Under the pieces are notes generated by a model. The model saw only the letters and a list, made by a program, of their open reading frames with translations, was not told the origin of the DNA and did not search any database. A program made the translations under genes and the position numbers. From Rotaria macrura (taxonomy: Eukaryota > Rotifera > Eurotatoria > Philodinida > Philodinidae), in contig OENT01000394.1 of the NCBI GenBank assembly GCA_900239685.1, positions 27,940 through 91,939 on the forward strand: a stretch of DNA of 64,000 nt, read 5' to 3'. Below are positions 45,911 to 58,808 of this stretch, piece by piece; within the stretch, counting starts at the first letter, position 1; each line of letters starts with the position of its first letter.

Positions 45911-48900
45911 ATGGCTGCTACATCCTATTCAACATTACCATCTAGTACATATGCGGGCCTGGGATCTCAAGGAGATCTTTTTCATTCGGCTAATTATGGT
46001 AAATGAATTATCTTGACAGTCTTCGTATTAGATGAAATGGATAATTTATCATGTTGAATTATTCCTATAGGTACATATGATTCAGGCGTGGGATCATTAA
46101 TATCACACTCCAATCCATTTTCAACAACTAATTATGGTAATCATCTCACAGATACTCAACGAAGACCACTATATTTAAGTGGAGATTATTCAACTCAACA
46201 ACCGCAGCTTTACTCTACGGATAGATATGGACAACAAAATACAATTAATCAAGATAGTCTATCGAATGATTACATCAATTCTAAACCATATATACAGAAT
46301 GATCGATCGACATCGATTCCTCATAGGAGTGATGAAAGTTATGCTACTGCGGCAACGACTAGTGGTACACAATCATCACAAAAAACCGCTACGGACACAA
46401 ATCATGCTCAGGTACATAAGTATATAATTGCTTGGTCGTTTTTTGACGCCTGAAATAAAGTTCAATTAGATAGATTTCTATATAATTTTATTTTCTCGTC
46501 TATGAACTATTCATTTCAAACTTCTTCACAAGAAAATATCTATTGAAAAAGCAGAGAAATTTGAGAAGAGAAAGAAGAGAATCATAAAAACTTGAATTTC
46601 AGATACAAGATGGACATAAATTACAAATAAAAAACATTTTGAAGAAAATAAGTGCTTTTACAAAAGAAAACACTCATTTTTTTCATTCTATACAGCCTCC
46701 ATTGAGAGAATCACATTTCGGTCAAAAAAAGTTAATGTTTAACTCTCTCTCTCTCTCTCTCCAACATGAATCTTTTTCTTGTTGCTAAGAAATATATGAT
46801 CTATTAAAATCAAAATAGAATTTCCGGTTTCATTAACACTTAGTAACAATTAAATATTAATGACAACTCTTTTCTTTTTTCATTTTTTATGTTTAAGATT
46901 TCAAGTTTAACTATACATATATCTATAATTTAAGCAGACAATGGTAAGAATTATTTTGATAAAGAATCTATATATCCTATAGCAATAGTTTCGATAGTCA
47001 AAGATGATTACAAACTGAAGTAACCATCGTAACATTAATGAGAAAAATTTGCATTAAATTTTGATTGTTAACATAACAATACGTAAGGTCAAATAAGAAG
47101 CCATGCGTATATAGATTTCAATATTTGTGAATATGCGCATTGATATAGTTTCGCCTTGAGTTCTTATGAAGACTTTTATATTTATTAGCCATCACGCAAT
47201 GGCCCAACCCAATATCAAATCCCAACATCTTTGGATACTCAAAATCAGCTATCTCAAGCACCATCACAGTCGAATTTTGCTCGAACGGATCAACAAATAT
47301 CTGGTAATACGCCTAAAAAACCTGCATCAATACGGCAACGTTCTCCATCTAATGGTGGTAGTCGTAATCCATCGGAAGCGACAACAAAACGTAATAATTC
47401 CACGACAGAAATGAAGACAACCAAATCGACTAAAATGCGTGCTGCAGCTATTAAAGAAAAGGAGGAAACTCGTGAAAAGAAACAAAGAGATACTAATTTT
47501 CTTATAACAAAACCAAAAGTAACTCCAATAAAATTGGCAAAGGTGGAACAACAGAATCGAAGTGATACGGAATTTAATGACAAAGAAAAATCAAAAAGAA
47601 CTAAAAAACAATCTCATTCAGTTCCGAAAAATCGAACAAGTCGTCATGATGGCTATCAAACTGATGATAATAATAGCTCGGGCGATGAAGATCGTAATGG
47701 CCGACGTGGTAAAAATAAATCTAAAAAGTATTCACCATTATCTGAGAGCCATCGAGAGAAATATACATCATTACCACCGGTCGGACGATTACCACCATTT
47801 TACGATCCTGTTTATGATCATCCTTATGCACGTGGATATCCTTTACGAGGACGATTTCCACCATACTATGCTGATATTTTACCTTATGGGCCATATCCAT
47901 ATCCTGGTCGATATGATCATCGTCATCATCACTTATATGAGGATGGTTATGATACGCCTCCTTATCTGTCATCGTCTCAAAATCCTTATGACGGCTTTTT
48001 TGATTATGAAAAACGTAAACCTAAATCAAAAACTAAAATGTATAAGGATAAAAAAAATGGCAACGTTGCACGTGATGATCATGATGGTGTTACTGACAAT
48101 GAAAGTGAGAATGAAGATGATAAAAAAAGTCAGAAAGGAAAAAAACTTAAAAATAAGAAACCAAAAAAAAGGGATGACGCAGATAATGACAGCGAAAAAA
48201 GTAGACAACTACAAAATGAATCACGTGATTATCCTGATTTACCATACCGGGAGGGTAATGAAATGTTAGAACTTTGGCGGCAAGAAAGAAATGATTTTCT
48301 TAAAAAGAAATTCAAACCAACTGTTCATGATGTTCTCTATTCACAACAATGGATGAAAACAGGTTTGACTTGACTTATTAAATCATTTTGAAAAAAATCC
48401 CTCTTCATTTATTTTTTTTTTCTTTCTCTTCTAGACAGTTATCTAGAAAATCAACGACGTCGTGCATTACGTGATATTCAAGGTTACTATTTTCCTTACA
48501 AAAGATATACTCTTAAAGATTATAAAGATTTACAAAAAATGGATGCACAAAATAATCTATACTCGTCTTCAATGGAAAATGCTCCTGATCGAGTAAACAT
48601 GAAAATACATTAACTTGGTATTTTTATTATATATGTTGTGATTGTTTCATGTAGAAAGAACGTGCTAAGAAACGTCAAGAGTATTCAACACAAATTGAAA
48701 AGCAAGCTGGGGATTTATACAGTGGGCTAAATAAAACACCAAGAGATGCACAACCCAAAAAACCTTGGCACTTAAGTAATGGTGACCCAATGGATCCCGA
48801 CAAATTATCGAAAAGAGAACGAGTAAGTTAAATGAGAGTACATTCGTGAATGAATATAATTGATTTTCTAGGCTCTTGAATATGCCAAAGTTCAAACCGT

Positions 48901-49129
48901 GAAAACTCGATCCCTAAAAGCAGCAAGTGTGAAATCTAATAATTCGGATCCTACTGAACAATATGTGAATGGTCTTTTCCCTCAAACAAATAGTGATGGC
49001 GCCGGTTCAGGTTAGTTCATCGTTAATTTATTAAATGATATTCAGATTTTACTTTATTTCTTATCGATTGAAATAGATAATGGACGACGTACAAGACATA
49101 ACCGATCGGGCGAAGATGATGTTAATTAA
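45911..49129 (+). CDS. Basic low-complexity protein, JHY-like C-terminus
   Basis: Seven exons (45911-45998, 46071-46411, 47189-48362, 48435-48592, 48655-48822, 48872-49010, 49077-49129) join in phase to about 706 residues. The first 140 residues are Ser/Thr/Gln/Tyr-rich. The middle is Lys/Arg/Glu-rich with a Pro/Tyr-rich segment (PPYYADILPYGPYPYPG) and several nuclear-localisation-like clusters. The C-terminal part has YTLKDYKDLQKM, an ERAKKRQEYSTQIEKQ helix and RALEYAKVQTV, which recall the DYK...EYAK motifs of JHY (C11orf63) and related ciliary proteins. That resemblance is from memory and not strong. A role in cilia or microtubules is inference. The last exon encodes only 17 residues. The intron 46412-47188 has no gene. 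Confidence 0.65.
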
Positions 49130-49463
49130 TGAACGCACAGTTTTATTTTTCTTGTCTTCTTCTTCTTCTTGTTCTTTTTTCTTTACGCAACATCACAACA
49201 ACAACAACTTTTTTTCTATTAAGATTTTTTTTGTCTATATGTTGATCGATGAACAATCAAGCAGAATAAAAAAGAAAGAAAAGGAAAAAGAAAGAAAGAG
49301 AAGATTTCAACAGGAATAGTACTGTAATTAATTTTGCGACTCGGTAATTTCCGATTTATTTTTTTTTCGGATCTAATAGAATGTATTTGACTAGGTGTGT
49401 TCTGCAATAGGCAAAAGAACGAAGATTGCAAGTAGATTAAAAAAATAAGTTGTTGTTGATGTT
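49130..49463. other. Intergenic, 334 bp
   Basis: The stretch contains CTT- and AAG-rich simple tracts and an AATAAA near 49264. It must hold the 3' UTR of the JHY-like gene and the promoter of the C1q gene. I see no further feature. Confidence 0.5.
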
Positions 49464-51276
49464 ATGGCATGGAATGTTTTATTTATTATTTTAATGCTTG
49501 TTTGTTCTGAAGTTTTATGTAAAATAAAACGTAACAAAAATTCAGAAGGATGCCTTACAGAAGTAATGTGTGGAGGTAAAACAAATTCAAGAATCAGATC
49601 GCAATCGTACTAGCGTATAACGTTTTTGTGCTTAGACAAATCAAACGATCTATCAACAATCGTTCAAGGTTTACCTGGTCCACAGGGTCCACAGGGAGTT
49701 ACTGGTAACCATAACAACAGCAAAAAAACGGAATTCTTTATTTTCTCTGAGATTTATTATTTTAGGTGTTCCTGGCCGTGAAGGTCCGCCCGGTTTAACT
49801 GGTCCTCCTGGTAAGAAAGCTTTTTTTTCTCCATCACATCATCGACTACTGAAAAAAAATTAAAGTCGTTCTCTTGTTAGTTAAAATTTTGACTATAAGT
49901 TTAGCAACTATCATCATGTTGTCCAACGTTTAGTGATGTTATAGGTTCGAGTTTCGTTTTGAAAACGGCAGGAAATCAATGTAACACATGAAATTTCGTA
50001 TCCATTTATATCGTAGTTATTATTTAACTGTTCAAAATACTAAGAAAAACAACACAATTTTTACTATTCCTATTTATAAATCGTGTTGAAATTCAACACT
50101 GAATTTTCACGTGTGCTTTTCTTACCCTACACACAGCCGGTAAAATTTTCTTTCTCCATTGATAAAAAAATATTCTTGGGGATATTGAATCGCTTGTCCA
50201 CAGAGAAGATCTTTATGTATTATCAAAAATCTAGAACATGTTAGTTGAATGTCGTTAATTGACAGATATCGAAATCACACAGAAAGCTGAATTATTCTAT
50301 AAAAATGGTAGTAATACAGAAAGAATTTATCTCGTATTGATACGAAATGTCGATATTTTACGAACTTCGATGTGGCAAATTACAAATTTGTAGATAAATA
50401 AACAGTTCTTGATCTTCACTGAGTACTCGTCTTTTTTTTCCAACGCTACGTGACACACCTAAACATCTGCTATTGAAATTCAATGTTTTATTCTGAACGT
50501 ATTTTTATAAAGGATCTCCACATCGATGAACCATAATGATTTCCTCATGAGTCTTATTAAATCCCTAGATGCGCAACTCTTTCATCTATTTATTTCAATA
50601 AAGAAAAGCTTTTAAGTCGCGGAAGGTTTTACATGTAATTGTGTAAAGTCGTTTTGGATTTGAAATCAATATTTTGTCAAAGCATTCTTTTTCACGATTG
50701 AGTCATACTATTAAACAAATTTCTTTTCCTTTTAAGGTCGTGATGGTTTCAACGAAAGGCCGACTGCGTTTTGTGCTGAATTACAAGATTTTGATATAAG
50801 AAATCGAGTCGAAAATATTCTTCGACCATGGACATTATCCGATTCATTCAATGATCCAACGATTTCATATTTTTTTTCTGAATATACAGGAATATTTACT
50901 GTACCTACGAATGGTCTCTATCAATTTTTTCTCACAATATCAGTTTCTGGAACAAAGGTATGAAGACTGGAGCTTTTCTTCGTTTCAATCATGAATTAAT
51001 AATTAGAAAAATTTTCTCTTATTGATATAGGTATCTTTTTATATAACAAAAAATGGTCAACGAATGTGTACAAGTTGGTTGGAATCATTCATCGTAGATG
51101 ATCATGAAAAGAATATTTCAGTACCATCGAATAGTCTAATAGATTGTCTTCTATACTGTCAAGTCGATGATGAAATATCTGTTGAAGTTTCCTATCTTTT
51201 AAATGAAAATATCGATTCACAAATTCCTGCTCATTGTTATTCAACATTTTCCGGTTATACATTATTTAATATTTAA
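49464..51276 (+). CDS. Secreted short-collagen C1q-domain protein (C1QTNF-like)
   Basis: Five exons (49464-49575, 49636-49704, 49766-49810, 50737-50957, 51031-51276) give about 230 residues. A signal peptide (MAWNVLFIILMLVCSEVL) leads to a short Cys-bearing linker, then ten Gly-X-Y triplets (from GLPGPQGPQGVT to GRDG), then a C1q/TNF-like jelly roll: AFCAELQDFD, YTGIFTVPTNGLYQFFLTIS, VSFYITKNGQRMC, and a final FSGYTLFNI strand. Exon 3 is exactly 45 bp and starts inside a Gly codon, as in collagen genes. Such proteins form trimers and act as secreted pattern-recognition or signalling factors. The 0.93 kb intron 49811-50736 shows no gene. The stop lies only 60 bp from the PPT1 stop on the opposite strand. 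Confidence 0.87.
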
Positions 51277-51336
51277 GACAAAAAAAAACAAAATTTATCA
51301 AAAAAAAATGAAAGAACAGAATGATTGTAGATCTTT

Positions 51337-52339
51337 TTAATCTTTAAGATAAGGAATAATATTATCAATAAACCATTGGTCAGTGAAATGTAAATGATCA
51401 GTATCTGATTCAAGAAATTTGATACGTGATTGTTCATCCATTATTTTTAAACCTAATAAATCATTTAAATATATTGAACTTTCACGTAATGGTACTATTT
51501 TCGATGTAGTATTTTCGTCATAAAAACCGAAATGTTCACTTTCATAAGGTGTCACCATTGTATCACGTAGGAATTTTACGAGAATGAAATTACGAATTTT
51601 CAAGAAATTTGTTTTATAGCTGGCATTAAATGTTCGTTCTTGATTGATATCAGCTAAGAAGATACTAGCTTTACGGTAAGTATCTTTTTTATGAGCTAGA
51701 ACAAAATAGATAGAATATGTATCATGTGTTTCGAACAATCTATGCATGCATACGATCATGCCAATATTCTGCTTGAACAAGATGATTTTGAACAAATGAT
51801 TCATAAGCACCCAAATGTAAGAGATCACGAATATAATTACAGATAGTTTCATTATCACCAGGACATCGAGGAAATCCAAATACGCCTTGATGTTGACCAC
51901 CAATGGATATTAAATTAAGCATTGGTGGATTTGGGCAACGTTGTGCTATAGCACGTAAGAATTGTCCACCTTGAGAAAAACTTGAATGAAAAGAAAAAAC
52001 AATGTTGTACACATATTTTTTCTTTATTTACCCAATCGCATGATAACCTTGTGAAAGCTTTTCATCAGCATTTAATAATTTACAAACATAATCTGTTTGA
52101 TGATTAACATTCATAAAGAATCCATTGGATGTATCTTCAACAATATTCGATCCAATACGTAATGAATGTATATATGAATCAGGTAATTGTTGTTGTATTA
52201 ATTTAATTAATGAACCAAGACTTAATGGATTACAACAACTATCACCCATTCCATGCCATAAGACTATGGGCGGTGAACCAGAAATTACACTAGCATATGT
52301 AAGACAAACAATGATTGCAATGAACGGCAACATATACAT
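51337..52339 (-). CDS. PPT1: Palmitoyl-protein thioesterase 1
   Basis: Three exons (52339-52032, 51980-51754, 51695-51337) give about 297 residues (human 306). A signal peptide precedes [20 protein letters not shown]. The nucleophile motif GFSQGGQ (Gly-x-Ser-x-Gly) is formed across the first splice junction. [18 protein letters not shown] and [11 protein letters not shown] are family hallmarks; the general Asp/His region is near the C-terminal [17 protein letters not shown]1 removes palmitate from proteins in lysosomes and its loss causes neuronal ceroid lipofuscinosis in humans. The gene converges on the C1q gene with a 60-bp gap, so the 3' UTRs probably overlap. Confidence 0.94.
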
Positions 52340-53781
52340 AGAATATGTTATATTTAACTAAAACACAACAGAGAACATGTGATAATACACAAAAATGACA
52401 CATTGAAAAGAAATCTTTCAAGCGTATCGAAATAACAAGAGAACGTTACTAATCATTACATCAGTACATACTGCTTACCGCCTCCATTAGATAGTTTCTG
52501 ATATGTTGATGAATGACTTATTACTGTCAGATTTTTATAAAATAATATTTCGATGGAGTTTCAAAAGTTTCAGTGATGAAAATTAGTATTGCAGTCAAAT
52601 ATATAGGATTGTACATTGATCTGATAGTTATCATGCGATGAGATTCCATCAGAATATATTGTTGATCGTAAAAAGTACTTTTCTAATTTATTCTTCTACT
52701 AGTCGAAATAATTTCTCCGTGGTATTTGTGTTTAATATTAGAAGTAAAACGACGTACCATCCCTATGTTCTATCAGATGAATATTGTAAAAATTAAAATA
52801 ATACCATGGTAAACTCATTAAAAATCGAATACGTAACGTCAGTCTTTTCAAAAAAAAATTCCTTTCTTTGAATTTGTCTACGGGAAAATGTTTGTTCTTC
52901 ATTCTTCAACTTATCGAATACTAAAGTGCATTGATAAAATGTGATACCGTATCAAAAAAAAGCGAAATTCCTTGAAGCATATTCGTTAGTTTTGCTGAAT
53001 TCTAATTGATTCTATTAATATTAAACACGTACAAACTGAAAGTAACTTTGTAATACTTTCAGTTCTCTGTTTGTATAATGCTTTGCATCGATTCGAATAC
53101 GTTCGGAAGGTATATTTGTCGAGTATCATCGTAGATAATAATGGATATTTTATAGAATAAGCTAAATCTCTATCTTAAATTTACTCTTTCTACAAAGTTT
53201 ATTGAACAATGAATAGAGAAAAAGAAAAGTAACACCTTGCACGTCATTTCGTTTAATCCTTTTCAAATCGTTAAGACTCATTGAAAGATACCTTCTAAAA
53301 TGGATTATTTGACAAGGTTGAACGATGTATTTAAAAAAAAGAGAGAAGAAATAAGAACAGAATAAAACTGAACTTCTAGAATTTATCTGTATGTAAAGGC
53401 AAGTAAAACGAACCATTTAGCAAACATTTTCGAGGATGACATATTTTTTTCAATAGAATCTAATCTTTCAAATTGTAGGTCATTATACGAAAACTGATTC
53501 TTCGTAATCAATGTGAAATTCTTCATAAGTCGTCGTATATATATATATCAGGTATCTATAATTCACAATCGATAGAAAAGTCAAAATAACTAACAATGGA
53601 TAATCGGACAAAATCTGGTATGTTGTACAGAAAAACAGCAGAAAAAACAATCAAGCTAAATAACAAAAAAAGAGAAGAAAACAAGAACGAACACCTGTTA
53701 TAAAAGAAAGAAAGAGACAGTTATAGTTAACAGAATGTCCCAGAAACAATAAGAAAGAAAGATAACAGACATATATGGATA
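52340..53781. other. Divergent intergenic region, 1.44 kb
   Basis: No gene is evident. The minus-strand frame at 53162-53416 shows no family features. The right end is A-rich (AAAGAAAGAAAG runs at 53700-53760), just upstream of the microprotein start. An AT microsatellite lies near 53538. Confidence 0.5.
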
Positions 53782-54164
53782 ATGCGTGTAAAACAATTGT
53801 TTCCATACGAAATGTCTGAAGTAAGTAAGCATAATAAATCTATGAGTAAATAACAGCCTATTCAGCAATGGAATTTTTTAGTTATTTAATCAATAGATTC
53901 TATGCATATCGTAAGTGAAAAATTTTTAGAACTGTTTTTATTTAAATGATTGCCTTTGAAAATTTTGGATCTCTTAGATGACTTACAGAACAATGTTGCT
54001 GTTTAATTTTACTTTATGAATAATCGTGTTTCTTTTATTTTCAGAATTCACGTGAATCATTGACACATGGGAAACATACGGCGTATGGACCATTCATTCT
54101 GGCATACAGTATGTGTATTTTAATGGCTATTTCTTGGTTAACCAATCGCTCTGTAGGAAAATAG
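53782..54164 (+). CDS. 52-residue single-pass membrane microprotein
   Basis: Two exons, 53782-53820 and 54045-54164, join in phase through a GTAAGT donor and a TTATTTTCAG acceptor. The product is MRVKQLFPYEMSE, then a polar stretch (NSRESLTHGKHTAYGP), then one hydrophobic helix (FILAYSMCILMAISWLT) and a short NRSVGK tail. The form resembles small integral membrane proteins or accessory subunits of ER or mitochondrial complexes, but I cannot name the family. Strong splice sites and a clean TAG stop argue for a real gene; the short length argues for caution. It lies 248 bp upstream of AAMP on the same strand and could instead be an upstream reading frame of that transcript. Confidence 0.5.
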
Positions 54165-54412
54165 ATTTAAAACAAAACTTACTTGAATCGAATAATATTC
54201 GGCTTATTTTCAAAGAAACTGATCGTCAGGTTCATATTTTTTAGGTTTCTTCGATTAATTAGCCATTATCAACGAACTGCAATCAATCTTTTTTCTATTC
54301 GTGGAAATCGTTCGACCAATCATGTAGTATTCTCAATATGCATCATCATCATTATATTGTTGATTGATCAAGTAAATTTTCTCTTGCTTTTCTAGAAGAA
54401 GAAAGAACGAAC

Positions 54413-57400
54413 ATGTTCGATAAAAATTCTCCAGAACGTCATGCACATCCCGATTCAGATGATGATGATGATCATATTCATATCGATGCAAATGATGCAT
54501 TCGAAATAATTAATGTTGAGCCATCACTAGAAAATATCGTTGAAAATCAATTAGATGATCTTGACTTCGATGAAAATATGGAAGAACAAAATGAAGACAA
54601 TGAAGAAGAAGAAGAAGACGATGACGCATTATTAACAGTATCACATCATAAAACTGGGAATTCAATATTTACAATATCAATTGATCCACAAACACAGAAA
54701 CGTATTTGTTCGGGTGGTGAAGATGATCGTTGTCTTCTTTGGCATTTAGATACCGGTGAATTACTACATGAATATCCATCATTCGATGATAGTGTACATC
54801 AAGTATGTTGGAGTTTCGATGGAAAATATCTATGTGCATGTGATATGCGTGGACAAATACGTTGTTGGACAACTAACCAAGATGGTGGTTTACCTATCAA
54901 TGAAATCTGGTCGTTTCATACGGGTAGTGATATTGAATTGATGCGATTCCATCCATCGGCACATGTTTTATTTGTCGGTACAAATGATTCACAATTATGG
55001 TTATTTAAAATTCCATCAGGAGAATATAAAATAATGCATGGTGGAAGCGATGTTGAGATAACAACATTAGAAATACTTGCCAATGGTAAGGAAAACTTCT
55101 GATTTTTATTTCCTCTTGAATAAACAATAACCTATCTTAAATCTATTCTGTTAAGTATGCTGCTGTTATGATTGCTATTGATGACAATTTTAAAATAGTT
55201 CGTATTTCGTTGTAAATTTGGTTATACTGTTTTTTGATCGTATGAGAGATGCCAGACGTCTAACTGTGAATGAAGGCTAATCATGGAGAAAAATGTGTTT
55301 CATGTTATTTTCTACTGTGATTGTATTTTTTATTTACAATTCGAATCCATCTATTTCAAAGTTCGATATTTGCTCAAACATTATTTATTCTTGTGAATGG
55401 AACGATGAAATCTGATCGTAGAATTTCCTATCTTTTTTTTTGACAGTCATATACAATAAACTTGTAGAAACGACAGATATGTAGATCTCTGATTTGAAAT
55501 ATGATCATAGAAAGATTTTGAGAACAACGCATCGTGCACAAATTAGTGTTTTAATTTTTTGAAAAACAAAACATGGATAAGTTTTAATAGAATTCTTTGA
55601 TAAAAACATCTAGAAGCTAAACAGTAAGGTGATAGTTAATTAGCCAATTAATTTTAGAAGCAATGTAAGAAATTAAGTTTCTAAACAATAAAGGGTAGAT
55701 GTTTGTCGGTAAAATTTATCGTAGACTTAGAAGTCTATTCAACACTCTCGTGTGTTCGATATATTCGTATATAAAAGTGGCTTCTATGATTGTTTGCTTA
55801 AGCCCGAGAGAATCAAAATATTGACAGTCCTGATAAAAAATAAAATGTCTTGTACACGTATTTTGAAATCTGTTGAAAATTTAAAAGAGGTATGAACTCA
55901 TTTCAAAACAAAAACTTGATGGCTAATAAATACTCACTTGTCAACTAACTGTTGAACTCTATCTACTAGCTGCCATGTATAGAAGTGAAAATCTTCGCAA
56001 TTTTTTCAGGTAAAAGAATTATCCTTGTATTTTATTTTACATCGTTGGTGTTTTTTTAAGCCGGTGAAAACCACGATAATAGCCGGAAAAATGATCTACA
56101 GAATAATACAAAACGACGGATTAAAGAGAACATTAATGCAGTCATAAAACATTTCCGACGATTGGAATGATCGCCCTAGGTTCTATAGTATTTTATTATT
56201 CATAGAAAGTAATGCTAACCGTCTACAAAAGTGAAAAGAAAGAAAAATATAATTCGACAATTATTCCTTTATTTTTATTTTCTTTGTCGCTACTGACCAA
56301 TAGTTCGTATTCTGTTATATGATAGAACTGCTCGAATGACATGTGAAGAAAAGCGTTTTCATAAAGCGATTGATTAGTATTTGCAACGAATCATAGTATG
56401 GAATTCAAGTACCGATGGAAAGGTTATCATCAATTAGAGCTCATATTTCATTGCTTACTAACTTCTATTATGCGCAGATAGTTGTCATACAATAATGACG
56501 GTGAGTAGTACTTGTTTCTCTCGGCTTACAATCGTTTTACTAAAGTTCTAGGGTAATACAGAATAGAACGAGAAAGTTTTTAGTTTGAAACACGACCAAC
56601 AAATAGATCGCATAATCTTTATAATAATCGGGAAATTTCGATTAAAACGGATGTTTTCTTCTTACAATGACATGGTTTCAAAACTACACTTTTCACATAT
56701 GAAATGTCCATATATATATATATATATATATGCAATTAACATTGTAGAAAGATATATGTTCGAATGAAATTTTATACGAAAATTACTTGATTAAATTTCC
56801 CGTGTAATACAATGTTATTAGAATGATCATAAATCAAGAAAAAAAAGGCATTTAATTGAAAGTATCTTTGTAGAAATTAGTTTTTTTTTCTACACAATAG
56901 AGTCTGATAGTCAAAAAAAAACAGGACTGACTGACTTTCGAACATAGTTGTCTTTCTCTTGGTTGAGTTCTGTCATAAATAATCATTAATCATTTCTAAA
57001 TATAACTTCAAACAAAAATTAGTCATTGAAGCAAATAACAACAAAAAAGAATGAACTATTGTTTATGCTGAAATTGTATTGTGTTGTTTTTTGTGTTCGT
57101 TCTTTGAATGTCAATTGACATCAGTTCGTAAAACTTCATCGTTATTATTTCTTTATTCAGGTAAACAGTGTGTATGTGGTTATGGTACTGGTCAAATTAA
57201 ATTATGGGACCTTAAACAATGTTCTATTGTTTGGCAATATGATAATAATAGTGAAGGTGATACTGCAACGAGTACTAACAATAACAATAATAAATGTATT
57301 TCCATGTGTTTAAATGATGAACAAACATTAGTAGCGTATGGTTCAGCCGATGGTTATTGTCGCATTCTTAATTTGAATAATGGTAAATTACTTTCATCCT

Positions 57401-57837
57401 TCGCTTGCTTTCAACCATCATCAAATAAATCTCAAGCAGCAGAAGAAAATGAAGAGGACGACAACGATGATGATGATGAATCAAATGCAACAACAATTGA
57501 AAGTGTTGCATTTGGTTCTAGTCACTTACTCGTATGTGGTACACTATCCGGTTATATTTATATATGGGATATCAATACTAAACATTTACGTGGAACACTT
57601 AATCTACAAAGTGGTATTGTTCAATCTATACTAAAGGATGGTTATCTATTATATGCTGCATGTCTTGATGGTCATATTCGTTTGTTAGACATACGTAACG
57701 GTGAACCATTACAAGAATGGAAAAGTGGTGGTAGTCAAGGTTGTGAAATCATGGATATGATCATAACGAAAGATAAACGACATTTACTTTGTGCTTATAT
57801 GCAAGGTTCATGTCGTGTATTCAAATTAAAAGAATAA
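54413..57837 (+). CDS. AAMP: Angio-associated migratory cell protein (AAMP/Sqt1 WD40)
   Basis: Two exons (54413-55085, 57161-57837) give about 449 residues (human 434). The N-terminus is acidic (DSDDDDD, EEEEEDDD). WD40 repeats follow: ICSGGEDDRCLLWHLDTGEL, LCACDMRGQIRCWTT, VGTNDSQLWLFKIPSGEY, VCGYGTGQIKLWDLKQ, VAYGSADGYCRILNLNNG, VCGTLSGYIYIWDINT and YAACLDGHIRLLDIRNGE. The yeast relative Sqt1 chaperones ribosomal protein uL16; AAMP in animals is cytosolic and linked to cell migration. A second acidic insertion (EENEEDDNDDDDE) lies between blades. The intron is 2.07 kb, one of the longest in the window, and I see no gene in it. A TTTTCTAG just before the start suggests an intron in the 5' UTR. 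Confidence 0.93.
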
Positions 57838-58808
57838 TAAAAGGAAAATAAACGATTGATCTTATAATATATAATAAAGATCGATAAAAAAAAAGGAGAA
57901 AAGCAATTGGTTTTTGTTTTGTTTTTTTTAGATTATCGATATCTTGTCAAAGATTCATATAATGATCGACCTATAATAACTTCGAATCATGATATGAACA
58001 CAAAAAAAAAGAAATCGTCGGATTACTTATAAGTTTCATATCAATCGAATGCATGTACATATATATATATACGTATGTGCGCTTTTTCGTTTGTTGTCAT
58101 ACGTAAATCTGTCGTTAATGATCTTTAATTTATGTTTATAATCATCATTTATAGATGCATTGAAATATTTTGGTCGATAAAAGACAGACGTTTTAATCAT
58201 TAGTCACTATAGACAACACACGTATGTTGAGAAAAAAAAACACATAGATTATACTAATTGATTTTTTTGTCGCGTTTAACGACAACGTAGAAATGTTATT
58301 CGATTGAACGTATAGTTAAGATGAAGCATTTATGTATATATATATATATATATACTTGGCTTCACCGCTGTCGTTGCTACTTTTTTCTGTTTTGTGCTGT
58401 TCTTTTATTTCTTTCTCTCCGCGTAATGCCACATTCTCTTTCTAGAGTATGAGCACCATTGAGATGGAAACATTTCTCTTTTCTCGACATAGAGCAACAT
58501 GCATACAAAAGACGTTGAAGAAAGGAAGCACATTGTGTGTGTGTGTGTGTGTGAGTCGTTGTTCGTTTCCTCTTCATTCGTTCTCCGTCTTATTTCTTTT
58601 TTTCTAGATTATATATAGGTAAAAGAGACACGCACGCTCCTACTCCCTCCCTCTGTCTCTGTCTCTCTCTCTCTGTTGAACAAACGACGGCGAAGTAAGT
58701 GAGCGAAGCATAAAGACGAAGCAAAAAAAGTAAGAGTAATGATATCTGAGCTTGACGAACGAGTATGAACTTCATGATTATGTTTATCTTTGGTCTAGTG
58801 ATTTGAAA
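57838..58808. other. Intergenic with microsatellites
   Basis: The 971 bp hold (TA)n near 58060 and 58335-58355, (GT)n at about 58537-58552 and (TC)n near 58650-58675. AATAAA signals for AAMP occur near 57847 and 57871. No gene is seen. The T/TC-rich right part is probably the promoter of the coiled-coil gene. Confidence 0.6.

Noticed and set aside
47562-48269. 235-codon plus frame overlapping the JHY-like exon 3
   Set aside because: It is the +1 shadow of a Lys/Asp-rich exon (Met/Ile/His-rich product); the other frame joins six more exons in phase.
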